In this document: positions 7,928 through 15,859 of the stretch, piece by piece
How positions within the stretch are numbered: position 1 is the first letter of the stretch
Layout of the letters: each line of letters starts with the position of its first letter
Source of the DNA: Motiliproteus sp036960405
GTDB lineage: Bacteria > Pseudomonadota > Gammaproteobacteria > Pseudomonadales > Balneatricaceae
Length of the DNA stretch: 64,000 nucleotides
Assembly (NCBI GenBank): GCA_036960405.1
Contig: JBALWS010000006.1
Span: 16,090-80,089, forward strand
Reading direction: 5' to 3'
Program-made: the position numbers and the translations under genes
Notes under the pieces: generated by a model
Databases searched by the model: none
What the model saw: only the letters and a program-made list of their open reading frames with translations
What the model was told of the DNA's origin: nothing

Positions 7928-10900
7928 TTTGCTGTTCCTGTAACGATCGTGGCATGCAAATCCTGAAGACGACGAACCTGCTTCTCTTCACCGAACTGGA
8001 TCGCTTGCACTTCCGCCTCGGCACCCGCCAAGGTGGTGGTATAAGGGATCTTATGCTGCAGCGCTGAGCGACGAATTGCGGCCGAGTCGGCGATGGCGCG
8101 ACGGCCTTCGGTAGTGTTAATCACATAAACGATCTCGTCGTTTTTGATCATATCGACGATATTAGGCCGCCCCTCGGTCACCTTGTTAACCCGCTCCGAA
8201 ACGATGCCATTCTCGCTCAGCAGGTTGTGGGTACCTTCGGTGGATACCAGCTCGAAGCCGAGTGAGACCAGATCACGCGCGACCTCAACAATGCCTGCCT
8301 TGTCGACATCACGGACACTGATAAAGGTTCTGCCAGGCTTAGGCAGGATCTCATTGGTACCGATGTGCGCCTTGGAGAAAGCTTCACCGAAGCTATCACC
8401 CACGCCCATCACCTCACCGGTGGACTTCATCTCCGGTCCGAGAATCGGATCAACACCCTGAAACTTGTTGAACGGGAACACCGCTTCTTTAACGCTGAAG
8501 TACGGCGGCACGATCTCTTCGGTAAAGCCCTGTGCTTCCAGGCTAGTGCCCGCCATGACCCGCGCGGCGATCTTAGCCAGTGAGGCACCGATGCACTTGG
8601 ATACAAAAGGAACAGTACGCGATGCTCGAGGGTTCACCTCGATGACATAGATCTCACCGTCCTGATACGCTAACTGGGTGTTCATCAAGCCCACAACGCC
8701 CAGCTCGAGCGCCATCGCAGCCACGATCTCGCGCATCTTATCCTGCACATTATCAGCCAGGTTATACGGTGGCAGCGAGCAAGCCGAGTCACCGGAGTGA
8801 ACGCCACACTGCTCGATATGCTGCATGATGGCACCGATCACCACCCGCTCACCGTCGCAGATCGCGTCGATATCGACCTCGATGGCGCACGACAGGAACC
8901 GATCCAACAGTACCGGTGCATCGTTAGAAACCTGGACCGCATCCTTCATGTAACGACGCAATTCGATTTCGTTGTAAACGATCTCCATCGCCCGGCCACC
9001 CAAAACATAGGAGGGACGAACCACCAGCGGGTAACCGATCTGCTCGGCCTGAACAACCGCTTCTTCGAGCGAACGCACGGTCGAGTTCTCCGGCTGCAGC
9101 AGTCCCAAACGCTGAATCATCTGCTGGAAGCGCTCACGGTCTTCGGCACGGTCAATCGCTTCTGGGCTGGTTCCGATAATAGGAACACCGGCTGCTTCAA
9201 GCGCAACCGCCAGTTTCAATGGTGTCTGGCCACCGTACTGTACGATCACGCCCTTGGGCTTCTCGACAGCAACGATCTCCAGCACGTCTTCCAGCGTTAC
9301 GGGCTCAAAATAGAGGCGATCAGAGGTATCGTAATCGGTAGAAACCGTCTCTGGGTTACAGTTGACCATGATGGTCTCGTAGCCGTCTTCACGCATCGCT
9401 AAAGCGGCATGAACACAGCAGTAATCAAACTCGATACCCTGGCCGATCCGGTTCGGACCGCCCCCCAAGACCATGATCTTGTCACGATCGGATGGGTTGG
9501 CTTCACACTCCTCCTCGTAGGTGGAGTACATGTAAGCCGTATCGGTAGCAAACTCGGCGGCGCAGGTATCGACCCGCTTGTAGACTGGGCGCACATTCAG
9601 GCTATGGCGACGCTTGCGGAACGCCTTCTCGGTCACGCCGAGCAGCTTCGACAGCCGCGCATCCGAGAAGCCTTTACGCTTAAGGCCGAACACCAACTCT
9701 TTATTAAGATCAGCCAGCCCCAGCTTGGAGACCATAGCCTCCTCTTGGATCAAGTCTTCGATCTGGATCAGGAACCAGTGATCCACACCGCTGAGCTTGT
9801 AAATTTCGTCGATGCTCATACCGGCACGGAAGGCATCGCCGATGTACCAGATGCGATCGGCACCTGGATTCTTCAGTTCGCGCACCAAGGTCTCTTTGGC
9901 GTCTTCGGCGGTCAGATCCAAAATCGGATCGAAGCCGTCTGCATCGACTTCCAAGCCACGCAGGGCTTTCTGCATCGACTCTTGGATGGTACGACCGATT
10001 GCCATCACTTCACCAACCGACTTCATCTGCGTGGTCAGACGGTCGTTAGCCTGTGGGAACTTCTCAAAGGCGAAACGGGGGATTTTGGTGACCACGTAAT
10101 CGATAGCTGGCTCGAAGGACGCAGGGGTACGACCACCGGTGATATCGTTCTGTAGCTCATCAAGCGTGTAACCGACGGCTAACTTGGCGGCGACTTTAGC
10201 GATCGGGAAACCGGTAGCCTTGGAGGCCAATGCCGAGGAGCGAGATACCCGCGGGTTCATCTCGATAACAACTAGGCGACCCGTCTCTGGGCACATGCCG
10301 AACTGAACGTTGGAACCGCCGGTTTCGACGCCGATCTCACGCAGTACCGCCAACGAAGCGTTACGCATGATTTGGTATTCTTTGTCGGTCAGGGTCTGAG
10401 CCGGTGCCACGGTGATCGAATCACCGGTATGTACACCCATGGCGTCGAAGTTTTCGATCGCACAGACGATGATGCAGTTGTCGTTTTTGTCGCGAACCAC
10501 CTCCATCTCGTACTCTTTCCAGCCGATCAGTGACTCATCAATCAGCAGCTCAGTCGTCGGTGACAGGTCCAGACCACGTTCGCAGATCTCGACGAACTCC
10601 TCTTTGTTGTAAGCGATACCGCCACCGGATCCCCCCATCGTAAACGATGGACGGATAATGCACGGAAAGCCCAGCTGCACTTGAACTTGCAACGCCTCTT
10701 CCAAGCTATGGGCAATCGCGGCTCGAGGACACGCCAGTCCGATGCTCTTCATCGCCTTATCGAAACGGTCGCGGTCTTCGGCCTTATCGATCGCATCGGC
10801 GGTGGCACCGATCATTTCGACACCAAACTGTTCCAGTACGCCTTCGCGCGCCAGATCCAGTGCGCAGTTCAATGCGGTCTGACCACCCATTGTTGGCAGG

Positions 10901-11157
10901 ATCGCATCGGGGCGCTCCTTGTCGATGATCTTGGCAACGGTCTTCCAGTTGATCGGCTCGATGTAGGTCGCATCGGCCATCGCCGGATCGGTCATGATGG
11001 TGGCCGGGTTAGAGTTGACCAGGATGACGCGATATCCCTCCTCGCGCAGCGCCTTACAGGCCTGAGCACCGGAGTAATCGAATTCGCAAGCCTGACCGAT
11101 AATGATGGGGCCAGCCCCGATGATCAGGATACTTTTTAAGTCTGTACGCTTTGGCAT
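7924..11157 (-). CDS. carB: Carbamoyl-phosphate synthase large subunit
   Basis: Makes carbamoyl phosphate from bicarbonate, ammonia (channelled from CarA) and two ATP, for pyrimidine and arginine synthesis. The 1077-aa product is full length (E. coli 1073). It has two homologous ATP-grasp halves: the first includes GQACEFDYSGAQACKALREEG and RPSFTMGGSGGGIAY, the second GQGIEFDYCCVHAALAMRE and RPSYVLGGRAMEIVY. The C-terminal MGS-like allosteric domain ends the protein. The gene follows carA after 83 nt and overlaps greA by 4 nt. Confidence 0.98.
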   Translation of the reverse strand: MPKRTDLKSILIIGAGPIIIGQACEFDYSGAQACKALREEGYRVILVNSNPATIMTDPAMADATYIEPINWKTVAKIIDKERPDAILPTMGGQTALNCALDLAREGVLEQFGVEMIGATADAIDKAEDRDRFDKAMKSIGLACPRAAIAHSLEEALQVQVQLGFPCIIRPSFTMGGSGGGIAYNKEEFVEICERGLDLSPTTELLIDESLIGWKEYEMEVVRDKNDNCIIVCAIENFDAMGVHTGDSITVAPAQTLTDKEYQIMRNASLAVLREIGVETGGSNVQFGMCPETGRLVVIEMNPRVSRSSALASKATGFPIAKVAAKLAVGYTLDELQNDITGGRTPASFEPAIDYVVTKIPRFAFEKFPQANDRLTTQMKSVGEVMAIGRTIQESMQKALRGLEVDADGFDPILDLTAEDAKETLVRELKNPGADRIWYIGDAFRAGMSIDEIYKLSGVDHWFLIQIEDLIQEEAMVSKLGLADLNKELVFGLKRKGFSDARLSKLLGVTEKAFRKRRHSLNVRPVYKRVDTCAAEFATDTAYMYSTYEEECEANPSDRDKIMVLGGGPNRIGQGIEFDYCCVHAALAMREDGYETIMVNCNPETVSTDYDTSDRLYFEPVTLEDVLEIVAVEKPKGVIVQYGGQTPLKLAVALEAAGVPIIGTSPEAIDRAEDRERFQQMIQRLGLLQPENSTVRSLEEAVVQAEQIGYPLVVRPSYVLGGRAMEIVYNEIELRRYMKDAVQVSNDAPVLLDRFLSCAIEVDIDAICDGERVVIGAIMQHIEQCGVHSGDSACSLPPYNLADNVQDKMREIVAAMALELGVVGLMNTQLAYQDGEIYVIEVNPRASRTVPFVSKCIGASLAKIAARVMAGTSLEAQGFTEEIVPPYFSVKEAVFPFNKFQGVDPILGPEMKSTGEVMGVGDSFGEAFSKAHIGTNEILPKPGRTFISVRDVDKAGIVEVARDLVSLGFELVSTEGTHNLLSENGIVSERVNKVTEGRPNIVDMIKNDEIVYVINTTEGRRAIADSAAIRRSALQHKIPYTTTLAGAEAEVQAIQFGEEKQVRRLQDLHATIVTGTAK

Positions 11158-11240
11158 GAGTCTTTAACCGGTCTAATTCGTTCTAATCGGCGCTGGTTCT
11201 CGTTATGAGTACAAGCGCGCTGACAATTCGGGGGTGCAGA

Positions 11241-12383
11241 TTAAGCGCTACGCGCCTGCATCAAGGCAATAAAGCGGTCGAACAGCGGTGCCACATCGTG
11301 TGGGCCAGGGCTAGCTTCCGGATGACCTTGGAAGCTGAATGCTGGCTTGTCGGTCCGTTCGATACCTTGCAGCGAACCGTCAAACAGCGACTTATGGGTC
11401 GCACGCAGGCAGCTAGGCAACGTCTCTTCGTCAGCGGCAAAGCCATGGTTCTGACTAGTGATCATCACCACTCCGCTGTCCAAGTCCTGTACCGGGTGGT
11501 TGGCACCGTGGTGGCCGAACTTCATCTTCACGGTCTTGGCACCGCTAGCCAAAGCCAGTAGCTGGTGGCCCAGGCAGATGCCAAATACCGGCAGTTCTGT
11601 GTCGAGCACCTGTTTGATCGCGTCGATAGCGTAGGTGCAAGGCTCGGGGTCGCCAGGGCCGTTGGACAGGAACACGCCATCGGGGTTCATCGCCAGCACC
11701 TCGCTGGCAGGGGTCTGCGCCGGCACCACGGTCAGCTTGCAACCACGATCGACCAGCATCCGTAGAATATTCTGCTTAACGCCGAAATCGTAGGCGACGA
11801 CATGGAACGGCTGCTCGGCATCAGGAGTGTTATGGCCTTGGCCCCATTTCCAGCTTCCTTCGGCCCACTCGTAGGTATCTTTGGCAGACACTTCCTTGGC
11901 CAGATCCATTCCTTTGAGTCCGGCAAAAGCTTTAGCCCCCGCTAAGGCTCTCTCGACATCGGCATCACCTAAGTCGTCACCAGCGATGATACAGCCATTC
12001 TGCGAGCCTTTTTCACGCAGGATGCGAGTCAGTCGACGGGTATCGATATCGGCAATTCCCACCACATTGTTATCACGCAGATAGGCATCCAGGCTCTGCT
12101 CGCTACGCCAGCTGCTTGCCATCAACGGCAAGTCGCGAATCACCAGACCGGCAGCCCAGACATGGCCAGACTCTTCGTCTTCGAAATTGATGCCGGTGTT
12201 GCCGATGTGGGGATAAGTTAGCGTTACTATCTGACGGGCGTAGGACGGGTCGGTCAGGATCTCCTGATAACCGGTCATTGATGTATTGAAGACCACTTCA
12301 CCGCTGGTCTCGCCATCAGCTCCTATCGCCTTACCTCTAAACACACTTCCGTCTGCTAGGGCCAGAATGGCTGCTTTGTTCAA
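11241..12383 (-). CDS. carA: Carbamoyl-phosphate synthase small (glutaminase) subunit
   Basis: Class I glutamine amidotransferase subunit that hydrolyses glutamine and passes ammonia to CarB. The 380-aa product (E. coli 382) has the nucleophile Cys270 in FGICLGHQLLALASG and the His354/Glu356 pair in FQGHPEASPG. The start codon is TTG, supported by a strong GGGAGG site 5-6 nt upstream. The leader carries a terminator-like hairpin 57 nt before the start. The usual neighbour dapB lies upstream, but an OmpA-like gene stands between. Confidence 0.97.
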   Translation of the reverse strand: MNKAAILALADGSVFRGKAIGADGETSGEVVFNTSMTGYQEILTDPSYARQIVTLTYPHIGNTGINFEDEESGHVWAAGLVIRDLPLMASSWRSEQSLDAYLRDNNVVGIADIDTRRLTRILREKGSQNGCIIAGDDLGDADVERALAGAKAFAGLKGMDLAKEVSAKDTYEWAEGSWKWGQGHNTPDAEQPFHVVAYDFGVKQNILRMLVDRGCKLTVVPAQTPASEVLAMNPDGVFLSNGPGDPEPCTYAIDAIKQVLDTELPVFGICLGHQLLALASGAKTVKMKFGHHGANHPVQDLDSGVVMITSQNHGFAADEETLPSCLRATHKSLFDGSLQGIERTDKPAFSFQGHPEASPGPHDVAPLFDRFIALMQARSA

Positions 12384-12439
12384 TGTCGCCTCCCACTGAT
12401 TACGTGACGTCGAGGTACTAAATCCCGACAGCTATCTGC

Positions 12440-12482
12440 AAAAAAGCGAGAGGCGAACTAACTATCCGCATCCCGCTTTTTT
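12440..12482 (-). terminator. Terminator-like hairpin in the carA leader (candidate attenuator)
   Basis: On the minus strand a 12-bp outer stem (AAAAAAGCGGGA pairing with TCTCGCTTTTTT, one G-U) encloses an inner GCGGA/TTCGC stem and ends in a T-run. It lies between the ompA-like promoter side and carA, 57 nt before the TTG start. The ompA-like gene upstream has its own terminator, so this one would act on transcripts entering carAB. A candidate promoter just upstream is TTGGCC-17-TAAAAA. Confidence 0.6.
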
Positions 12483-12580
12483 AGAATTTTTTATCGGCCA
12501 ATTTTCACCCGGCCAAACAGGCTGTATGTTACTAGAACAACCTCTATTTTTCCAGCCCTAAAACAGAAGCTGCTACACAT

Positions 12581-12604
12581 AAAACGGGAGCCGAAGCCCC
12601 CGTT
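12581..12604 (-). terminator. Intrinsic terminator of the OmpA-like gene
   Basis: Stem AACGGGGGC/GCTCCCGTT (one G-U) with a TTCG tetraloop, followed by TTTTATG on the minus strand. It lies 34 bp past the stop codon. Confidence 0.8.
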
Positions 12605-12637
12605 GATATTTCACTAGCGATCGAACAAACTGATCGG

Positions 12638-13441
12638 CTACTTCTTAACCTGCCCTTGAATTTCAGCCTCTACCCGGCGGTTGGCCAGGCGCCCTTCGGC
12701 TGTCTTATTATCTGCCAGCGGCACCTCTTCACCGTGGCCGACCGCAGAGATCTGATTCGGTGCTACACCGTAGTTGTCGATCAGATATTGAGCCACTGCC
12801 TCTGCACGACGCTGCGACAGGTCTTGGTTATAGGCCGCAGCTCCCACTGAGTCGGTATGGCCGTTGATTACCACCTTGGCGTTGGGATTTGCCGCCACAA
12901 CATAGGCCAGTGCCTTCATCTGGGTCTCATACGCGGCGGTGACTTTATCGGCATTGGAGGCAAACTTCACATCCAGCTTGACCGACACGGCCTCATACTT
13001 GACCACCTTACAACCCTTGGCATCAACCTCTGCACCTTTTGGCGTTCCGGGGCACTGGTCATTCATATCCGCTACGCCATCGCCATCCGAATCCAGCAAA
13101 CAGCCGCGACCATCTACGGCAGCGCCCGTCGGCGTATTGGGGCAAGCATCTTTATCATCGGTCACGCCATCGCCGTCACTGTCTATAGGCGCCATCGCAG
13201 CAGCCATAGGGGCAGGTTCTGCAGCCTTCATTATTTCGTCGCAGCCCTCGACCTGTGAGCCTTTGAACCATGAAGAGGTACGCACACATTTTCCCGAGCT
13301 ATCGTTGATATAAACACCATCAGAGTTATGCCAATACGCACAATGCTCCATATCTCCATCTTTACAGGAACCATGAGCAAATACCGTCATAGGTAGCGCC
13401 CAGAGTGCAGAAACAGCTGCAATCACCAATGTTTTTTTCAT
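12638..13441 (-). CDS. OmpA-like peptidoglycan-associated protein with thrombospondin type 3 repeats
   Basis: A secreted 267-aa protein. Residues 1-22 are a signal peptide (MKKTLVIAAVSALWALP...VFA). A short cysteine-containing domain follows, then two calcium-binding-type TSP3 repeats (DSDGDGVTDDKDACPNTP and DSDGDGVADMNDQCPGTP), then an OmpA C-terminal domain with the peptidoglycan-binding pattern NGHTDSVGAAAYNQDLSQRRA and NRRVEAEI. It lacks the eight-stranded N-terminal barrel of true OmpA. I chose ATG 13441, where GGAG lies 8 nt upstream; the open frame extends further with no signal sequence. It likely anchors the envelope to peptidoglycan. Confidence 0.9.
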   Translation of the reverse strand: MKKTLVIAAVSALWALPMTVFAHGSCKDGDMEHCAYWHNSDGVYINDSSGKCVRTSSWFKGSQVEGCDEIMKAAEPAPMAAAMAPIDSDGDGVTDDKDACPNTPTGAAVDGRGCLLDSDGDGVADMNDQCPGTPKGAEVDAKGCKVVKYEAVSVKLDVKFASNADKVTAAYETQMKALAYVVAANPNAKVVINGHTDSVGAAAYNQDLSQRRAEAVAQYLIDNYGVAPNQISAVGHGEEVPLADNKTAEGRLANRRVEAEIQGQVKK

Positions 13442-13661
13442 TCTTTTCTCCTTGTGTTCGGCTTGGTATAGGTGTCTGTGATCAATACCAATCCGCCATT
13501 TCTGCCACGACCATGGTTGGCCACAACAGGCGTAATCTGATGCTATTTGCCTGCATCTATCCATTCAGACAAAACAGTCAGCGTAAGCAAATGTATAGAC
13601 TTCTGCGCTGATAATTTCCAGCAAGCACCGGTAAAAAAAATAGAAAAATCATTTCCTTAAG

Positions 13662-13688
13662 CATAAAAAACCCGCCTGAAGCGGGTTT
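13662..13688 (-). terminator. Intrinsic terminator of dapB
   Basis: Stem AAACCCGC/GCGGGTTT with a 5-nt loop and TTTTTTATGC after it on the minus strand, 21 bp past the dapB stop. Confidence 0.88.
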
Positions 13689-13708
13689 GATCAATCTTCC
13701 AAAAAGGC

Positions 13709-14512
13709 TTAACGCAGGCTCAACACATCCTGCATATCGAACAATCCATGGCCGTGGCCAGCAAGCCAACTGGCTGCTCGCACCGCACCCTTGGCAAAGG
13801 TCATTCGCGAACTCGCTTTATGGGTGATCTCAACCCGCTCACCTTCGGTAGCAAACAGCACCGTATGATCACCGACGATATCGCCTGCACGAATCGTCTC
13901 AAAGCCGATCTCTTTAGCGCTACGCGCACCGGTATGCCCCTCGCGACCGTAAACCGCACATTCGGCCAGATCACGGCCTAGCGCCTCGGCCACCACTTCG
14001 CCCAAACGTAGGGCAGTGCCCGATGGCGAATCCACCTTATGCCGATGGTGCGCCTCGATCACCTCGATATCGTAATCTTCCGCCAATACCTTGGCAGCCA
14101 CTTCGAGAAGCTTGAAGCATAAATTAACCCCAACACTCATATTAGGGGCGAACACAACGGGGATTGTTTTTGCCGCTTCAGCAATCTGCTGCTTCTGCAC
14201 ATCATTGAAGCCAGTTGTACCAATAACGATCGCCTTACCATTGGCACGGCAAAACTCAAGATTGGCCAAGGTTAACTCGATAGAGGTGAAATCGATCAGC
14301 ACATCGAAGCTGTCGACCACATCCGCCAACTGGCCTACGGCAGGCACAGCCAACTTGCCAGCGCCAATCAGCTCGCCAATATCGGCACCGACCAACGAAC
14401 TGGACGGGTTGATAATCGCTGCACCCAACGTCGTTTCGGGTGCATCCAGCACTGCTTGAAGCAAGTTTTTCCCCATCCGCCCGGCGGCGCCGGTGATAGC
14501 AACTCGTGTCAT
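13709..14512 (-). CDS. dapB: 4-hydroxy-tetrahydrodipicolinate reductase
   Basis: NAD(P)H-dependent reductase of the diaminopimelate/lysine pathway. The 267-aa product has the N-terminal nucleotide-binding motif GAAGRMGK, the catalytic block EAHHRHKVDSPSGTALRLGE and the substrate-binding GREGHTGARSAKEIGF. ATG 14512 gives the Pseudomonas-like N-terminus MTRVAITGAAGRMGK; the longer frame would start with GTG at 14527. In Pseudomonas dapB directly precedes carAB; here a monocistronic ompA-like gene separates them. Confidence 0.95.
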   Translation of the reverse strand: MTRVAITGAAGRMGKNLLQAVLDAPETTLGAAIINPSSSLVGADIGELIGAGKLAVPAVGQLADVVDSFDVLIDFTSIELTLANLEFCRANGKAIVIGTTGFNDVQKQQIAEAAKTIPVVFAPNMSVGVNLCFKLLEVAAKVLAEDYDIEVIEAHHRHKVDSPSGTALRLGEVVAEALGRDLAECAVYGREGHTGARSAKEIGFETIRAGDIVGDHTVLFATEGERVEITHKASSRMTFAKGAVRAASWLAGHGHGLFDMQDVLSLR

Positions 14513-14569
14513 GTCTATGGTTCCCACTCAAGATCGATTTGCGCCATTATACAGCCTCACCGATCTGCA

Positions 14570-14601
14570 AAAACAAAAAAGCCAGCACTAAGGCTGGCCT
14601 T
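14570..14601 (-). terminator. Intrinsic terminator of the first EB_dh cytochrome gene
   Basis: Stem AAGGCCAGC/GCTGGCTT followed by TTTTTTGTTTTTG on the minus strand, about 18 bp past the stop at 14619. Confidence 0.85.
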
Positions 14602-14618
14602 TCTAACGGTTGCTAGGG

Positions 14619-15605
14619 CTATTGTTTAGCCGCAATGATATCGGCATCACCCTGACCCAACGCCAGCTTAAGCTCTAGCGAGGCCAGGTGGTAACGTCCG
14701 GCTGTCTGCTGGTCGTGCAACGCGATCCCGAAGGTATAGATTTTACCCGACTCAAGCGCCTTGTGGTTCTGACTGCTCGTCAGAGGCCGCTTGAACTCCA
14801 CCACCCAGTCATTGCCCAACTCTTCAGCCGTGACTGAAACCGTTGTATTCGGGTTTTCAACACGCTCCTTTAAGATAAACCCATCAGCGACCTCAGCCGG
14901 CTTGCCCGGGTCGAGCATCGCTTGCCAATATTCTAAAAACACACCTTTATTGATTAGCGCAAGAATCTCTGCGTCTGAGAGTACATTATCTCCACCGCCG
15001 CGCTTGCGGTGCATCTTCTTGCGCGATTCGGCCAAGTATTTCTCTTTGTTGCCGCCCATGCTCATCTGCCGCTCATCGGCATGGCATACAGCCCAACACC
15101 CACCAACGCCAAACTCTTCAATCGAATTATCATCCAACATCAGCGTCAGCCGGGTGTCATGCTTTTCAGCCTTAACGCCTTCGAGCGAGTCGGTGAACTT
15201 CGGCCAGTTAATCGCTTCTGCTGTTTTCGGCCACTTTACCCTGACGTAGAAATCGGAGCCATCGTAGGCTGCCTGCACGGTCGCTTCAAGATAGCCGCGC
15301 CGCCCCACCAGTGGCTTGGACTCGGTATCGCTCCCTTTGACAGCTTTAGTGCCATATTTGTACTCATCACCGTCATGACAGCCCCGACAGGTCTTCTTAC
15401 GATTCTTATATTTCGCCGCGCCGTCATGATTTCGCTTGGAGTAGATCCACTCCATAGAGGTTTCACCCGGATAAAACATCCGCACCTCGGTTTCCTTCAC
15501 GCCAGACCAGTCAATCGCGGCGGCAGGCAGGCTCGCACCTGCCAAGACCACGCTCAGGCAAACGGCAACCGCAGATAACAACCGTTTTCTTTTTTGCTCA
15601 GACAT
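14619..15605 (-). CDS. Exported c-type cytochrome with ethylbenzene-dehydrogenase-like heme-binding domain (paralogue 1)
   Basis: A 328-aa periplasmic protein with a signal peptide (to about residue 30, ...SLPAAA). It has a c-heme site CRGCH at 73-77 and an unusual CX3CH (CWAVCH, 170-175) inside an EB_dh-type domain (PF09459-like), the fold that binds heme b in EbdC and heme in related subunits. The C-terminal part (IYTFGIALHDQQTAGRYHLASLEL) is typical. It is clearly paralogous to the product of 19340-20293. A GGAG site is 7 nt before ATG 15605. It lies downstream of mtrB behind a terminator, so it probably has its own promoter. Likely role: periplasmic electron carrier or substrate-binding subunit for the electron-transfer module (inference). 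Confidence 0.82.
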   Translation of the reverse strand: MSEQKRKRLLSAVAVCLSVVLAGASLPAAAIDWSGVKETEVRMFYPGETSMEWIYSKRNHDGAAKYKNRKKTCRGCHDGDEYKYGTKAVKGSDTESKPLVGRRGYLEATVQAAYDGSDFYVRVKWPKTAEAINWPKFTDSLEGVKAEKHDTRLTLMLDDNSIEEFGVGGCWAVCHADERQMSMGGNKEKYLAESRKKMHRKRGGGDNVLSDAEILALINKGVFLEYWQAMLDPGKPAEVADGFILKERVENPNTTVSVTAEELGNDWVVEFKRPLTSSQNHKALESGKIYTFGIALHDQQTAGRYHLASLELKLALGQGDADIIAAKQ

Positions 15606-15805
15606 TCACTCACTCCTTGCCCAGTACCGACTCAAAACAAGTCCTGTACTACATCAGTGCCAGCTAATTTTGCTGAGGATAAGACTATCATGAGCAGGGG
15701 TTTTGACAAACCAGCCGCCATGAAGTTATTCATTAACTTACCTTTTACTTAAATTGAATAAAGCTATCTGCAATAGAAGAAAAGCAATGTTGGTCAAACG
15801 CAAGA

Positions 15806-15840
15806 CACAAAAAAACGGAGCCTGAAACAGACTCCGTTTT
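15806..15840 (-). terminator. Intrinsic terminator of mtrB
   Basis: Stem AAAACGGAG/CTCCGTTTT with a 12-nt loop, followed by TTTTTTTGTG on the minus strand, 20 bp past the mtrB stop. Confidence 0.88.
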
Positions 15841-15859
15841 AGTTAAAACCGCTTAATGG

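Noticed and set aside
7457..7966. 169-aa frame opposite greA
   Set aside because: Antisense shadow of greA and the end of carB; no independent signal.
11158..11240. Extra gene between carA and carB
   Set aside because: Only 83 bp, no frame with a start; ordinary spacer of the operon.
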